Part shown: positions 15,373 through 24,241 of the stretch, piece after piece
Position numbering within the stretch: position 1 is the stretch's first letter
Layout: the number at the start of each line of letters is the position of its first letter
NCBI GenBank assembly: GCA_902493595.1
Contig: CABUPU010000012.1
Location: forward strand, 1-32,743
Source of the DNA: an uncultured Mycoplasma sp.
Lineage (GTDB): Bacteria > Bacillota_I > Bacilli_A > RF39 > UBA660
Length of the DNA: 32,743 nucleotides
Direction: 5' to 3'
The notes under the pieces: model-generated
Told to the model about the DNA's origin: nothing
Database searches by the model: none
Seen by the model: the letters and a program-made list of their open reading frames with translations, nothing else
Translations under genes and position numbers: made by a program

Positions 15373-17169
15373 ATGAGAGAAAATGATGTTGTTAAAAATA
15401 CTAAAAAATTTAATTTAAATAGACCAATTACTGGGGTTATTCAAAAGGATAGGATTTGGGAACAATGGTATGATCCAGAAAAAATGAAAACTGACTTGCC
15501 TAAAATGAATCAAGCGGATTATGAGGAAAAGTGTAATAAGGATTACCCAAATGATGTTATTTTAAATAATCGAGGACTTAAAAAAATCACTAATAGTGAG
15601 TTTATTTTAATGCGTAACAAATATATTCGTTCTTTAAAAGCAATGGGAATTGGTAAAGGGGATAAAGTTGTGTCAATTGCGCTTTCTACACCAGAATTAA
15701 TAGCTTTTAAATATGCATGTGCCTATGTCGGAGCTATAACTGCCCATTTAAACTTTACTGAAGATAAAGATAAAATGTATAAACATATAAAACTTTTAAA
15801 CCCAAGTTTAATAATGTTTTTGGATATTTTAGAGCCAAGTATTAGTGGAGTGTTAAATAATGAAGAATTTAAAACAGTAAAAAAATTAAGACTTCCAGTT
15901 TCTGCCTCAACACCTATATTAAATGATGAAAAATTTAAAACAGCTTTATTTACACTTAATAATAAGCTTCAAAATAAAAATGTTAAGGGTGCAATAAGCT
16001 TAAGTAAATTTGTTAGTTATGGACAGTATTATAATGGACCTATGGAAAGTGTTTATGAAGATCACCTTCCATCAAATATAGCATTATCCTCTGGTACTAC
16101 TGGTGAAAGTAAAGCAATACTTTTATCACATGATGCAAATAATGCTCTTGCAAAACAACATGAAATTGCTGATTTAGGACTTAAAAGGGGAGAAAAGAAC
16201 TTAGCACTTGTTCCACCATTCTTAGCATTTTGGGATGCAGATATAATTGGTATGGCAATGAGTCTTGGTCTTGAAAATATTTTAGAAATGGATTTAAGTT
16301 ATGAAAGCGTTCCTAAGTATTTAGCTAAACATAAACCAAATTATGGTATATGGAGTCAGTATTTATGGGATTCTGTACTTTATGATAAAAATAAAGAAGA
16401 ATATCTAGGTAACCTTAGAAAAGTTGTTATAGGAGGAGAAAGACCAGATATTAACCAAGTAAATCGATTTAAATCGGAAACTGGTATTACTCAAGAAGCT
16501 GGGTTTGGGGCTAGTGAAATGGATTCTTGTTTTACTGTTGCTCATCCAAATTGTAATATGATTGGTTCATCAGGACTTCCACTTCCATTTAATAATGTTA
16601 TGATTAAAGATAGTAGTTTTAATGATTTAAGTTATAACGAACCAGGAAGAATTTGGATTACTGGACCAGCGATGATGAATGGTTACTATAATAATCCTCA
16701 AATGACTGATAGTGTAATTTATACTGATAAAGATGGTGTAAGATGGTATAATACTAAAGATTTTGGTTTTGTTCATGACACAGGAAGTTTATTTGTTCTT
16801 GATAGAGATCAAAAACCACTTGAAATTAATTCTAAAGAAGTAAATCTTATCTTAATAGCCGAAAAAATAAAGGAACTTCCTTGCATTAAATTATGTAAAT
16901 TAAATCATAAAGATGATAAAATTGTTTGTCATGTATCGTTTGATGATTTATGTGGTAAAACTAAAGAGGAATGTACAAAGGAACTTATAAATTATTTAAA
17001 TGATGCTTTCACTTCTGAGGAAAGACCAGCTTATTTAGTAATTTATCCATCACTTCCTAGAACTCCACTTGGAAAAGTTGATTATCAAACTCTTGATAAA
17101 TATGCAAATAATATTGAATGTGAAACTATCGAATTTGAAAAAAATAATATAAAAGTTTTACATAAGTAG
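15373..17169 (+). CDS. AMP-forming acyl-CoA-ligase-like enzyme, module 1
   Basis: 598-aa member of the ANL (adenylate-forming) superfamily, which activates a carboxylic acid as its acyl-AMP and usually transfers it to CoA. Motifs: P-loop-like SSGTTGESKA (239-248), A5 GFGASE (377-382), the hinge region TKDFG with D463 and R478 (LDRDQ), and the A10 lysine K568 (PRTPLGKVDYQ). A 30-40-aa N-terminal extension has no clear signal or membrane segment. Substrate cannot be read; no carrier protein or beta-oxidation gene is near. Start ATG 15373 with GAGGGGTGG upstream. A 7TM kinase-like gene follows after 45 nt without a clear terminator, so the two are probably an operon. Only distantly related to the second ligase. 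Confidence 0.85.
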   Translation: MRENDVVKNTKKFNLNRPITGVIQKDRIWEQWYDPEKMKTDLPKMNQADYEEKCNKDYPNDVILNNRGLKKITNSEFILMRNKYIRSLKAMGIGKGDKVVSIALSTPELIAFKYACAYVGAITAHLNFTEDKDKMYKHIKLLNPSLIMFLDILEPSISGVLNNEEFKTVKKLRLPVSASTPILNDEKFKTALFTLNNKLQNKNVKGAISLSKFVSYGQYYNGPMESVYEDHLPSNIALSSGTTGESKAILLSHDANNALAKQHEIADLGLKRGEKNLALVPPFLAFWDADIIGMAMSLGLENILEMDLSYESVPKYLAKHKPNYGIWSQYLWDSVLYDKNKEEYLGNLRKVVIGGERPDINQVNRFKSETGITQEAGFGASEMDSCFTVAHPNCNMIGSSGLPLPFNNVMIKDSSFNDLSYNEPGRIWITGPAMMNGYYNNPQMTDSVIYTDKDGVRWYNTKDFGFVHDTGSLFVLDRDQKPLEINSKEVNLILIAEKIKELPCIKLCKLNHKDDKIVCHVSFDDLCGKTKEECTKELINYLNDAFTSEERPAYLVIYPSLPRTPLGKVDYQTLDKYANNIECETIEFEKNNIKVLHK

Positions 17170-17214
17170 TTTTAAAAAAATTAAAAATATGTTATTCTTA
17201 TACTAGGTGGTAAT

Positions 17215-19020
17215 ATGAAGGATAACATATTTTTTTCAATAGTAAGTTTATTTTATAGCATAATGCTTATTATAGTGTATTTTTCTAAACAAAGAATTGA
17301 TAGTGATGAAAATACTATTTATAAAAAACTAGTTTTAGCTAACTTTTTAGGACTTGTTATTGAGATATTTCCCGCTACACTAGCAATAAGAGTTATAAAT
17401 AATATAAATCCTAGTATGGCAATATTTATTTTAAAATTTATTTTATATTATTTTGTCGTATGGATGCTAATATTTACTTATTATATCTATGTTATTAGCT
17501 CTAAGGATAGGTATAAAGAAAAAAATATTTATTTAAATAAAATTAAAAAAATGAAAAAAATAATGTATTTTATTTGTATTGTATCAATAGTTTTAGTGGC
17601 TGTTTTACCATTATATGCTAATGATATAAATTATACTTATGGTCCAAGTGCAAACTATGTTTATGGTTTAAGTGGAATAATGATTGCATTTATAGTTTTT
17701 ATGCTTATTAGAAACTTTAAAAATATAAGAACCAAAAAATATACACCAGTTTTTTCTTTTATTGTTCTTGGTATTATTACTATGCTTGTTCAATATTTTA
17801 ATCCTGAACTTACACTTATGATTCCAATGCAGACTTTCGTAACATTTTTAATGTTCTTTACGATAGAAAACCCAGATGTAAAGATGTTAAATGAACTTTA
17901 TAAAAATAAAGAAATAATGGAAACAAATTATGAAGATAAATATAATTTCTTATTTGAAATAACTCAAGAAAGTAGAAATCCTCTTAAAAGTATAGAAAGT
18001 ATATGCTCAAATATCGAGGATGAAAAAGATATAAAAGTAATCAAAGAAAATGTAAAAGATTTATCTAACTTAGCAAAAAGATTAGATTTTACAATAAATA
18101 ATGTAATGAATGTATCAACACTTGATGCTCAAAAAATAAATATAATAGATAAGAAATATAATTTAAAAAAAGCATGCGAAGAACTTACAAAAAGAGTATC
18201 ACTTGAAAATAAAAAAGATGTTGAGTTTAAATATAGTATACCTCATAATGATTTATATTTGTATGGCGATGATATGAAAATTAAACAAGTACTTTATTCA
18301 CTAGTTATGAATTCGTTAGAAAAAACAAAAGTAGGCTATGTTGAATTTAAGGTAAATGTAATTGAAAAATATGATTATGCAAGAGTAATATTTATGATAA
18401 CAGATTCAGGACCTGGTATAGAAATAGATAAAATAAATGAAATATTATCTTCGACTGGTGCTCTTGATAAGGAAGAAGTAGAGTTACTTAATAAAAAGGA
18501 AGTTGATGTAAAACTATGCCAAAAAGTAATTAAATTAATGGGTGGAAACTTAATGATAAAAAGTGATTTAGGAAAAGGTAGTGAGTTTATTCTTACAATA
18601 GATCAAAGAGTATATCATGATGAAACAAAAAGTATCTTGGTTGGTTATGAAAATGTAGTTAATAATTATAAAAAAACCTTAATAGTATCTCAAGATAAAA
18701 CATTAATAAGTAAAGTAAAAAATATTTTAAATAAAAATGAAGTGTCATACTCAGTGTTATATTATGGACTAGATGCAGTAGATAAAATTAAGTCACATAA
18801 GAAATATGATTTTATTCTTATAAGTGATGAAATGAAAGAAGTAAGTGGCTTATCAACATTAAAAGAAATGCAAAAGATAAAAGGATTTAGCTCGCCTTGT
18901 ATAGTAATGCTTAATGAAAGTAAAAAAGGACTTGCAAAACATTATATTGAAGATGGATTTAGTGATTATATTATAAACGAAGATATTGATAGTTTAAATA
19001 AAATAATTCAAAAATATTAA
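17215..19020 (+). CDS. 7TM hybrid histidine-kinase-like protein with degenerate catalytic sites, module 1
   Basis: 601 aa. Six to seven membrane helices (residues about 1-215) resemble the HisKA_7TM sensor region. A DHp-like part follows at about 245-300, but the H-box reads ITQESRNPL, with Q251 where the phosphorylated His belongs. In the ATPase-like domain the N-box Asn (N366) and G1 motif DSGPG (397-401) remain, while the G2 lid (VDVKLCQKVIKLMGG) lacks its glycines. A receiver-like C-terminus (about 485-601) has S492-Q493 for the acidic pair, S537 at the phospho-Asp position (ILISDEM) and Asn at the conserved Lys. It should therefore be a membrane sensor or scaffold without phosphotransfer. 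AGGTGG lies before ATG 17215. Cotranscribed with the ligase and ended by a terminator. Its second half is nearly identical to that of the 20929 gene. Confidence 0.8.
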   Translation: MKDNIFFSIVSLFYSIMLIIVYFSKQRIDSDENTIYKKLVLANFLGLVIEIFPATLAIRVINNINPSMAIFILKFILYYFVVWMLIFTYYIYVISSKDRYKEKNIYLNKIKKMKKIMYFICIVSIVLVAVLPLYANDINYTYGPSANYVYGLSGIMIAFIVFMLIRNFKNIRTKKYTPVFSFIVLGIITMLVQYFNPELTLMIPMQTFVTFLMFFTIENPDVKMLNELYKNKEIMETNYEDKYNFLFEITQESRNPLKSIESICSNIEDEKDIKVIKENVKDLSNLAKRLDFTINNVMNVSTLDAQKINIIDKKYNLKKACEELTKRVSLENKKDVEFKYSIPHNDLYLYGDDMKIKQVLYSLVMNSLEKTKVGYVEFKVNVIEKYDYARVIFMITDSGPGIEIDKINEILSSTGALDKEEVELLNKKEVDVKLCQKVIKLMGGNLMIKSDLGKGSEFILTIDQRVYHDETKSILVGYENVVNNYKKTLIVSQDKTLISKVKNILNKNEVSYSVLYYGLDAVDKIKSHKKYDFILISDEMKEVSGLSTLKEMQKIKGFSSPCIVMLNESKKGLAKHYIEDGFSDYIINEDIDSLNKIIQKY

Positions 19021-19037
19021 AGCCAATATGGCTTTTT
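17851..19037 (+). repeat. Long paralogous repeat, copy 1 (kinase-like cytoplasmic half plus terminator)
   Basis: From ATGTTCTTTAC at 17851 to the terminator the sequence is closely repeated at 21544-22730. Positions 18398-18590 are identical base for base to 22091-22283, synonymous sites included. The 5' parts of the two genes (membrane regions) are much more diverged. Confidence 0.85.
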
Positions 19038-19040
19038 TTT
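19020..19040 (+). terminator. Terminator of module 1
   Basis: AAGCCA (19020-19025), loop ATA, TGGCTT (19029-19034), T run. Nearly the same hairpin ends module 2 (22712-22730). Confidence 0.75.
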
Positions 19041-19044
19041 AGTG

Positions 19045-19082
19045 GACACAAATTTGACATTTTACTAGTTTTATGATAAAAT
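19045..19082 (+). promoter_or_regulatory. Promoter of module 2 with shared 19-nt box
   Basis: TTGACA (19054-19059), a 17-base spacer and TAAAAT (19077-19082) preceded by an extended TGA. It carries GACACAAATTTGACATTTT at 19045-19063, the same box as at 15308, in the same position relative to the -35. Confidence 0.7.
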
Positions 19083-19104
19083 TGGTGTAATTAAGGGGGA
19101 TATA

Positions 19105-20868
19105 ATGAATAAAAATATGTATCCAAGTGATATTAAACCTTGGAAAAAATATTATGAAAATTTTGAAGAAAATTTTGTAGTTCCGCAAGAGTCTGCTTTT
19201 ATGTTGCTAGAAAAAAGTGCTAACAAGATGCCAAATAACATAGCAATTAATTATATGAATTTTAAATTAACTTTTAAAAAGTATATAGATAAAATAATTA
19301 ATGAAGCAAGTTCACTTAAAAAACTAGGCGTTAAAAAAGGTGAAATAGTTCCAGTTTTTCTTCCAAATATACCTGAGGCTAGAACTACAATTTATGCTTT
19401 AAATATTATTGGTGCAATTGCTTATCCAATTAATCCACTTCTTCCTCCAAAGGAATTTGAAAAACTTTTAATAGAAAACAATGTAAAAAATTTATTTATG
19501 TTTAATATGTTTTATCAAAAATATATGTTAGCAATACAAAATAGTTCTGTTGAAAATGTTATTATGACATATGGTACTGATATGATTCCTAAATATATTT
19601 TAAAATTTAAAAATATATTTGATTGTTTGAAAAAAGAAAATAGAAATACTTTTATACCTGATTCAGTAATTTCTTGGGATGAATTCATTATTTCTAAATC
19701 AAATGAAAATATTAAGCCTATTTTTGAAAAAAATCAAACTAGTGTAATAATTGGTACAAGTGGAACTACAGGAACTCCAAAAGGCGTATGTCTAACAAAT
19801 GAAAATCTTAATTCAATGGCTCTTGAACATTTAAATGGAAGTTTAAATTTTAAACCTGGAGATAAAATGCTTGATATTTTAATACCATCGATTGGATATG
19901 GCCTTTCGGTTATGCATTATGAAGGAGTATGTGGACTTGAGACTATTTTAATTCCAACACTTCAAAGTGATATATATCCTTTATTAAAAAAATATAAGCC
20001 TGATCATTTTGCTGGAGGTCCAATTCATTATGAAACTTTAGTTTCTCATCATGAAAATGATCCTTTAATTTATGGCAAAAACTTTGTTTCTGGAGGAGCG
20101 TCATTACCTAAAACTACTGAAAAAATATTAAATAAATTAGAAGAAGATGGTACTTTTGAAGAAAAAAATATATTTGTAAGACAGGGGTTAGGATGTACAG
20201 AAAATGGTGGAGCAAGTACATATGCTAAGAAAGGCGCATATAAACCTTATGGTGTGGGAATTCCACTTCTTTATGAAACAGTCGGTATTTTTAAACCTGG
20301 TACAGATGTTGAACTTGGCTTTAATACTGATGGTGAAATATGTATAAATGGTCCAACCGTGATGAAAAAATATCTTAATAATGAAGAAGAAACAAATAAA
20401 GTTTTAAAAAAACATAAAGATGGTAAAATATGGCTTCATACTGCTGATATTGGATATATGGACGAAGACGGTCAAATTTTTATTAAAGATAGAATTAAAA
20501 ATATATTTGCTCGAAGAGGATTTAATGTCCATCCAAATGCAGTAGCTGATTTTATTAGTTCTTTACCAATAGTGGAAAAAGCATTTGTAATGGGAATAAA
20601 TCATCCCGATGAACAAACGGTACCTGTTGCGTTCGTAAAATTAAAAGAGGAAATGTCCCTAAAAGAGGCTGAAAACATAATTAACGAGAACTGTTATCAG
20701 TTTTTAGAGGAAACTTCAATTCCTTATGAAATTGTATTTGTTTCTGATTTACCACTTAATCTTGGTGGAAAGGTTGATACAAAAAAACTTTTAGAGTTAT
20801 CACAAATAGATTATTTTAAAACTAAAGATAAATCAAATTCAAGAATTTTGAATGTTCCAAAATATTAA
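19105..20868 (+). CDS. AMP-forming acyl-CoA-ligase-like enzyme, module 2
   Basis: 587-aa ANL-superfamily enzyme. Motifs: TSGTTGTPKG (218-227), A5 GLGCTENGG (361-369), A7 WLHTADIGYMDEDGQIFIKD with D448, R463 in KDRIKN, A8 RRGFNVHP (470-477) and the catalytic lysine K556 in GGKVDTKK. All catalytic motifs are intact and closer to consensus than in the module 1 ligase. It is cytosolic with no signal. Likely an acyl- or aryl-CoA ligase; substrate unknown. AAGGGGGAT precedes ATG 19105. It has its own terminator, and the following kinase-like gene has its own promoter, unlike module 1. Confidence 0.87.
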   Translation: MNKNMYPSDIKPWKKYYENFEENFVVPQESAFMLLEKSANKMPNNIAINYMNFKLTFKKYIDKIINEASSLKKLGVKKGEIVPVFLPNIPEARTTIYALNIIGAIAYPINPLLPPKEFEKLLIENNVKNLFMFNMFYQKYMLAIQNSSVENVIMTYGTDMIPKYILKFKNIFDCLKKENRNTFIPDSVISWDEFIISKSNENIKPIFEKNQTSVIIGTSGTTGTPKGVCLTNENLNSMALEHLNGSLNFKPGDKMLDILIPSIGYGLSVMHYEGVCGLETILIPTLQSDIYPLLKKYKPDHFAGGPIHYETLVSHHENDPLIYGKNFVSGGASLPKTTEKILNKLEEDGTFEEKNIFVRQGLGCTENGGASTYAKKGAYKPYGVGIPLLYETVGIFKPGTDVELGFNTDGEICINGPTVMKKYLNNEEETNKVLKKHKDGKIWLHTADIGYMDEDGQIFIKDRIKNIFARRGFNVHPNAVADFISSLPIVEKAFVMGINHPDEQTVPVAFVKLKEEMSLKEAENIINENCYQFLEETSIPYEIVFVSDLPLNLGGKVDTKKLLELSQIDYFKTKDKSNSRILNVPKY

Positions 20869-20897
20869 ATAGCAAGTTTACACTTTGCTATTTTTTT
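20867..20897 (+). terminator. Terminator of the module 2 ligase gene
   Basis: AAATAGCAA (20867-20875) pairs with TTGCTATTT (20885-20893), nine pairs, followed by T. The hairpin loop also holds the -35 of the next promoter. Confidence 0.7.
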
Positions 20898-20905
20898 GAT
20901 AGAAT
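20877..20905 (+). promoter_or_regulatory. Promoter of the second kinase-like gene, nested in a terminator
   Basis: TTTACA (20877-20882), a 17-base spacer and TAGAAT (20900-20905) with an extended TGA. The -35 overlaps the terminator loop and the start of its 3' side. AAGG lies ahead of ATG 20929. Confidence 0.6.
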
Positions 20906-20928
20906 TATTATGAAAGTAAGGTTGATTT

Positions 20929-22713
20929 ATGGTTACATTTTCATTTTCAATATGTTCATTAGTTTTTATGTTAATTTTTTTAATAACATATTTTTCCAAA
21001 AGAAGATTAAAAAATAAGGATAATTCAATTTATTCATTTTTGATTATTACAAATATAATAGGTCTTATTATAGACATAATTGGTTATATAACAATGCATA
21101 ACTTAAATTTAAATTCATTAGTAAATATTATTATTTCAAAATTAAATCTAATATATTATTTTACATGGTTATATCTTTTTGTCATTTATATTATATATAT
21201 TTCTAAAATTACAAAAAATATTATTTTCTCTAATATATCCAAACTTAAATATATATGCTATTTGATAAATCTTTTCTTTATATTAATTTTACCACTGCAT
21301 ATAAATAATGAAGGTGATAAAATTTATTCTTATGGACCTAGTGCAAGTTATGTTTATTTTATATCTATTATTTTTGCTATAATAATTATATATTGTTTAT
21401 TTAGAAACTTAAAAAAGATTACCAAAAAAGAATTTATACCTTTGATTTTATTTGTAATTTTAGGTTTAATTGTAATGCTTGTACAAATGATATTTCCAAC
21501 AGTGCTTTTGTTACTTTATTCTGAATCTATTATTACCGCTATAATGTTCTTTACAATAGAAAATCCAGATGTAAAAATGTTAAATGAATTATATAAAAAC
21601 AAAGAAATAATGGAATCTAATTACGAAGATAAATATAATTTCTTATTTGAAATAACTCAAGAAAGTAGAAATCCTCTTAAAAGTATAGAAAATATATGTT
21701 CAAATATCGAAGAGGAAAAAGATATAAAAGTGATCAAAGAAAATGTTAAAGATTTATCAAATTTAGCAAAAAGATTAGATTTTACTATAAATAATGTAAT
21801 GAATGTATCAACTCTTGATGCTCAAAAAATAAATATAATAGATAAGAAATATAATTTAAAAAAAGTATGCGAAGAGCTTACAAAAAGAATATCATTGGAA
21901 AACAAAAAAGATGTTGAGTTTAAATATGTTATTCCTCATAATGATTTATATTTATATGGCGATGATATGAAAATAAAACAGGTACTTTATTCATTAATAG
22001 TAAATTCATTAGAAAAAACAAATGTAGGGTATGTAGAGTTTAAAGTAAATGTAATTGAAAAATATGATTATGCTAGAGTAATATTTATGGTAACAGATTC
22101 AGGACCTGGTATAGAAATAGATAAAATAAATGAAATATTATCTTCGACTGGTGCTCTTGATAAGGAAGAAGTAGAGTTACTTAATAAAAAGGAAGTTGAT
22201 GTAAAACTATGCCAAAAAGTAATTAAATTAATGGGTGGAAACTTAATGATAAAAAGTGATTTAGGAAAAGGTAGTGAGTTTATCCTTACAATAGATCAAA
22301 GAGTATATCATGATGAAACAAAAAGTATTTTGGTTGGTTATGAAAATGTAGTTAATAATTATAAAAAAGCCTTAATAGTATCACAAGATAAAACTTTAAT
22401 AAGTAAAATTAAAAATATATTAAATAAAAATAGTGTTTCATATTCAGTATTATATTATGGGCTAGATGCAGTAGATAAAATAAAGTCACATAAAAAATAT
22501 GATTTTATTCTTATAAGCGATGAAATGAAAGAAGTAAGTGGCTTATCAACATTAAAAGAAATGCAAAAGATAAAAGGATTTAATACGCCTTGTATAGTAA
22601 TGCTAAAAGAAAGTAAAAAGGCCCTTGCAAAACATTATATTGAAGATGGATTTAGTGACTACATAATAAACGAAGATATTGATAGTTTAAATAAAATAAT
22701 AGAAAAATATTAA
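20929..22713 (+). CDS. 7TM hybrid histidine-kinase-like protein with degenerate catalytic sites, module 2
   Basis: 594 aa, the paralogue of the 17215 gene. The membrane region (about 1-207) is clearly diverged, keeping YGPSA(S/N)YVY, while the cytoplasmic half is almost identical (about 95% by eye). The same losses are present: Q244 in place of the H-box His (ITQESRNPL), no glycine-rich G2 lid, and a receiver-like end with Ser-Gln for the acidic pair, Ser-Asp shifted at the phospho-Asp position and Asn for the Lys. N-box and DSGPG are kept, so nucleotide binding may persist. Shared output half with a different sensor half suggests two inputs feeding one effector. Start ATG 20929; ends in a terminator almost the same as module 1's. 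Confidence 0.8.
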   Translation: MVTFSFSICSLVFMLIFLITYFSKRRLKNKDNSIYSFLIITNIIGLIIDIIGYITMHNLNLNSLVNIIISKLNLIYYFTWLYLFVIYIIYISKITKNIIFSNISKLKYICYLINLFFILILPLHINNEGDKIYSYGPSASYVYFISIIFAIIIIYCLFRNLKKITKKEFIPLILFVILGLIVMLVQMIFPTVLLLLYSESIITAIMFFTIENPDVKMLNELYKNKEIMESNYEDKYNFLFEITQESRNPLKSIENICSNIEEEKDIKVIKENVKDLSNLAKRLDFTINNVMNVSTLDAQKINIIDKKYNLKKVCEELTKRISLENKKDVEFKYVIPHNDLYLYGDDMKIKQVLYSLIVNSLEKTNVGYVEFKVNVIEKYDYARVIFMVTDSGPGIEIDKINEILSSTGALDKEEVELLNKKEVDVKLCQKVIKLMGGNLMIKSDLGKGSEFILTIDQRVYHDETKSILVGYENVVNNYKKALIVSQDKTLISKIKNILNKNSVSYSVLYYGLDAVDKIKSHKKYDFILISDEMKEVSGLSTLKEMQKIKGFNTPCIVMLKESKKALAKHYIEDGFSDYIINEDIDSLNKIIEKY

Positions 22714-22730
22714 AGCCTATATGGCTTTTT
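21544..22730 (+). repeat. Long paralogous repeat, copy 2
   Basis: Counterpart of 17851-19037. The 193-nt tract 22091-22283 is identical to 18398-18590, and sequence on either side has scattered, mostly synonymous differences. This is best explained by gene conversion. Confidence 0.85.
22712..22730 (+). terminator. Terminator of module 2
   Basis: AAAGCC (22712-22717), five-base loop, GGCTTT (22723-22728), T run. Confidence 0.7.
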
Positions 22731-22765
22731 TAGTTTGCTTCAGTTTTTGATGATACTTTGGTTAG

Positions 22766-22794
22766 TTTACTTTAATAAAAAAATAGTATATAAT
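22766..22794 (+). promoter_or_regulatory. Promoter of the transglutaminase-like gene
   Basis: TTTACT at 22766-22771, a 17-base spacer and TATAAT at 22789-22794. It lies within the upstream extension of the reading frame and so supports the start at 22816. Confidence 0.65.
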
Positions 22795-22815
22795 AAGCGT
22801 TATTACGGAGGGTAT

Positions 22816-23838
22816 ATGGATTATAATTTTGATAGTTTAGGAAAAGAACAAGCATTTATTGCAGCCTCAAAAATATTTAGAGAAAATTTTAAGATTGATG
22901 ATGAGTACTTTTCCTCTGAAGAAAAAAAGGATGAAATATATAGGCAGGGTATATTATTAATGAAAGATTTATCTATTGCTACAAATGGTGCTTTTAACTT
23001 AAAAAAGGGAATTATTATCATTGCTAAAATGGTAAATGAATATGAAGAATTAAAAGAAAACGCTGATTTAATAAATGCTTATAATTTAATACTAAAGAAT
23101 TATCGCAATTTAGCAAATGAACTAAAAATTAATAGTACTTATGATTTATCAGTAATGTGTTCATATCTTTTGTGGAATGGATATTTTTCTAAAACAAAGT
23201 CACACATGTATGATATTAAAAATAGAGAATTTTCTATTGATTATCCTTTTGTGGTAATGAATGGTGGAGGAGTATGTTACGAATATTCAATTTTATTAAA
23301 TGATTTTTTAGGTAAATGTTTGAAAGAATCAAGCATATTATTATGTAAACTTCCCACTAATGATAATAAAATGAAATGTAATTATAAACCAGCTATTGAA
23401 AGAGGAGTTGCAAATAATAGCAAACGCAAAAGTTTCTTAGACTTATTTTTAAATATTGTTACCAATAAAACAGGGAACCATGCAGTTACGTTAATAAGTG
23501 AAAATGGACAAATTTACATATATGATTTAACAAATTTATCTTTTTATAATGTTATTGATGCTAAAAATGCAACTATAGTAAATGGTATAGGAAATATAAG
23601 CCTTAAACCGATGATGAGTAATATGATTGGCGGAGAAAAAAGTTTTTTAATTGAAAAATTATATGGAAAAGAAAAATATTTAATCGAAGATGCAAAAGTT
23701 AATGAATGGTTTGAAAAAAATATTGATTTATTAAATAGTAATATTTCTCTTTTAAATGATGCTTATGATAATGCTCATCCATATATGGAAATAGTTAGCG
23801 GTGGACTATCTAGAATTAAATCTAAGAAAAACAAATAA
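22816..23838 (+). CDS. Transglutaminase-like cysteine-protease-fold protein
   Basis: 340-aa cytosolic protein without signal peptide. A helical N-terminal half (1-130) is followed by a transglutaminase/papain-like core with a visible catalytic triad: C154 (NGGGVCYEYSILL), H222 (TGNHAVTLIS) and D237 (IYIYDLTNLS), in the order and spacing of bacterial transglutaminase-like proteases. The C-terminal 90 residues are helical. Family members act as peptidases or amide-bond-forming/cleaving enzymes; the substrate is unknown. ATG 22816 is chosen because ACGGAGGG (22805-22812) precedes it and the promoter lies just upstream. It stands between the second kinase-like gene and the amidoligase genes, so an amide-bond theme is possible. 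Confidence 0.68.
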   Translation: MDYNFDSLGKEQAFIAASKIFRENFKIDDEYFSSEEKKDEIYRQGILLMKDLSIATNGAFNLKKGIIIIAKMVNEYEELKENADLINAYNLILKNYRNLANELKINSTYDLSVMCSYLLWNGYFSKTKSHMYDIKNREFSIDYPFVVMNGGGVCYEYSILLNDFLGKCLKESSILLCKLPTNDNKMKCNYKPAIERGVANNSKRKSFLDLFLNIVTNKTGNHAVTLISENGQIYIYDLTNLSFYNVIDAKNATIVNGIGNISLKPMMSNMIGGEKSFLIEKLYGKEKYLIEDAKVNEWFEKNIDLLNSNISLLNDAYDNAHPYMEIVSGGLSRIKSKKNK

Positions 23839-23858
23839 ATTTATTAAAAAAATTTTAT

Positions 23859-23888
23859 TTGACATAATTCTATAATGCAATATATAAT
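23859..23888 (+). promoter_or_regulatory. Sigma-A promoter of the 111-aa gene
   Basis: TTGACA at 23859-23864, an 18-base spacer and TATAAT at 23883-23888. AAGGAGGG at 23895-23902 precedes ATG 23906, leaving a very short leader. Confidence 0.7.
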
Positions 23889-23905
23889 ATTCTTAAGGAG
23901 GGTAT

Positions 23906-24241
23906 ATGACTCAAAAAGAAATGGTTGAAACTATGTTTGAAAACTTACATAATGCAAAAGGTACTGATGTTGAATGCAAAATATGGTGGGATGAAAACCT
24001 TATGACAGTAAAAGGAACTTTAAGTGAGGTTACAGACTATGATAAAATTTGTGTAAAAGGAATTTACATACCTTTTATAGACTTAGGTAAAGCTATTTTC
24101 TATGTTAAAGGTGAAAATGGCATGCTTTATTTAAATCCAATGATGAAAGACAAATATGAAAATAAACCATATTACTTTGTAAATGAATATCGTCGAGTTT
24201 TCTTTGGTGAAGAAAATAAGATTGATGAACTTTCTAGATAA
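23906..24241 (+). CDS. Small hypothetical protein
   Basis: 111-aa soluble protein of unrecognised family. The middle (VECKIWWDEN, MTVKGTLSEVTDYDKICVKG, IYIPFIDLGKAIFYV) has alternating strands like a small Sm/SH3-type barrel (YolD-like proteins look similar), preceded by one helix (TQKEMVETMFENLHNAKG). A strong promoter, an ideal ribosome site and its own terminator suggest a well-expressed single-gene unit. Confidence 0.7.
   Translation: MTQKEMVETMFENLHNAKGTDVECKIWWDENLMTVKGTLSEVTDYDKICVKGIYIPFIDLGKAIFYVKGENGMLYLNPMMKDKYENKPYYFVNEYRRVFFGEENKIDELSR

Noticed and set aside
17199..17204. TATACT before the first kinase-like gene as its own promoter
   Set aside because: A transcript from it would start after the ribosome site AGGTGG, so co-transcription with the ligase is more likely.
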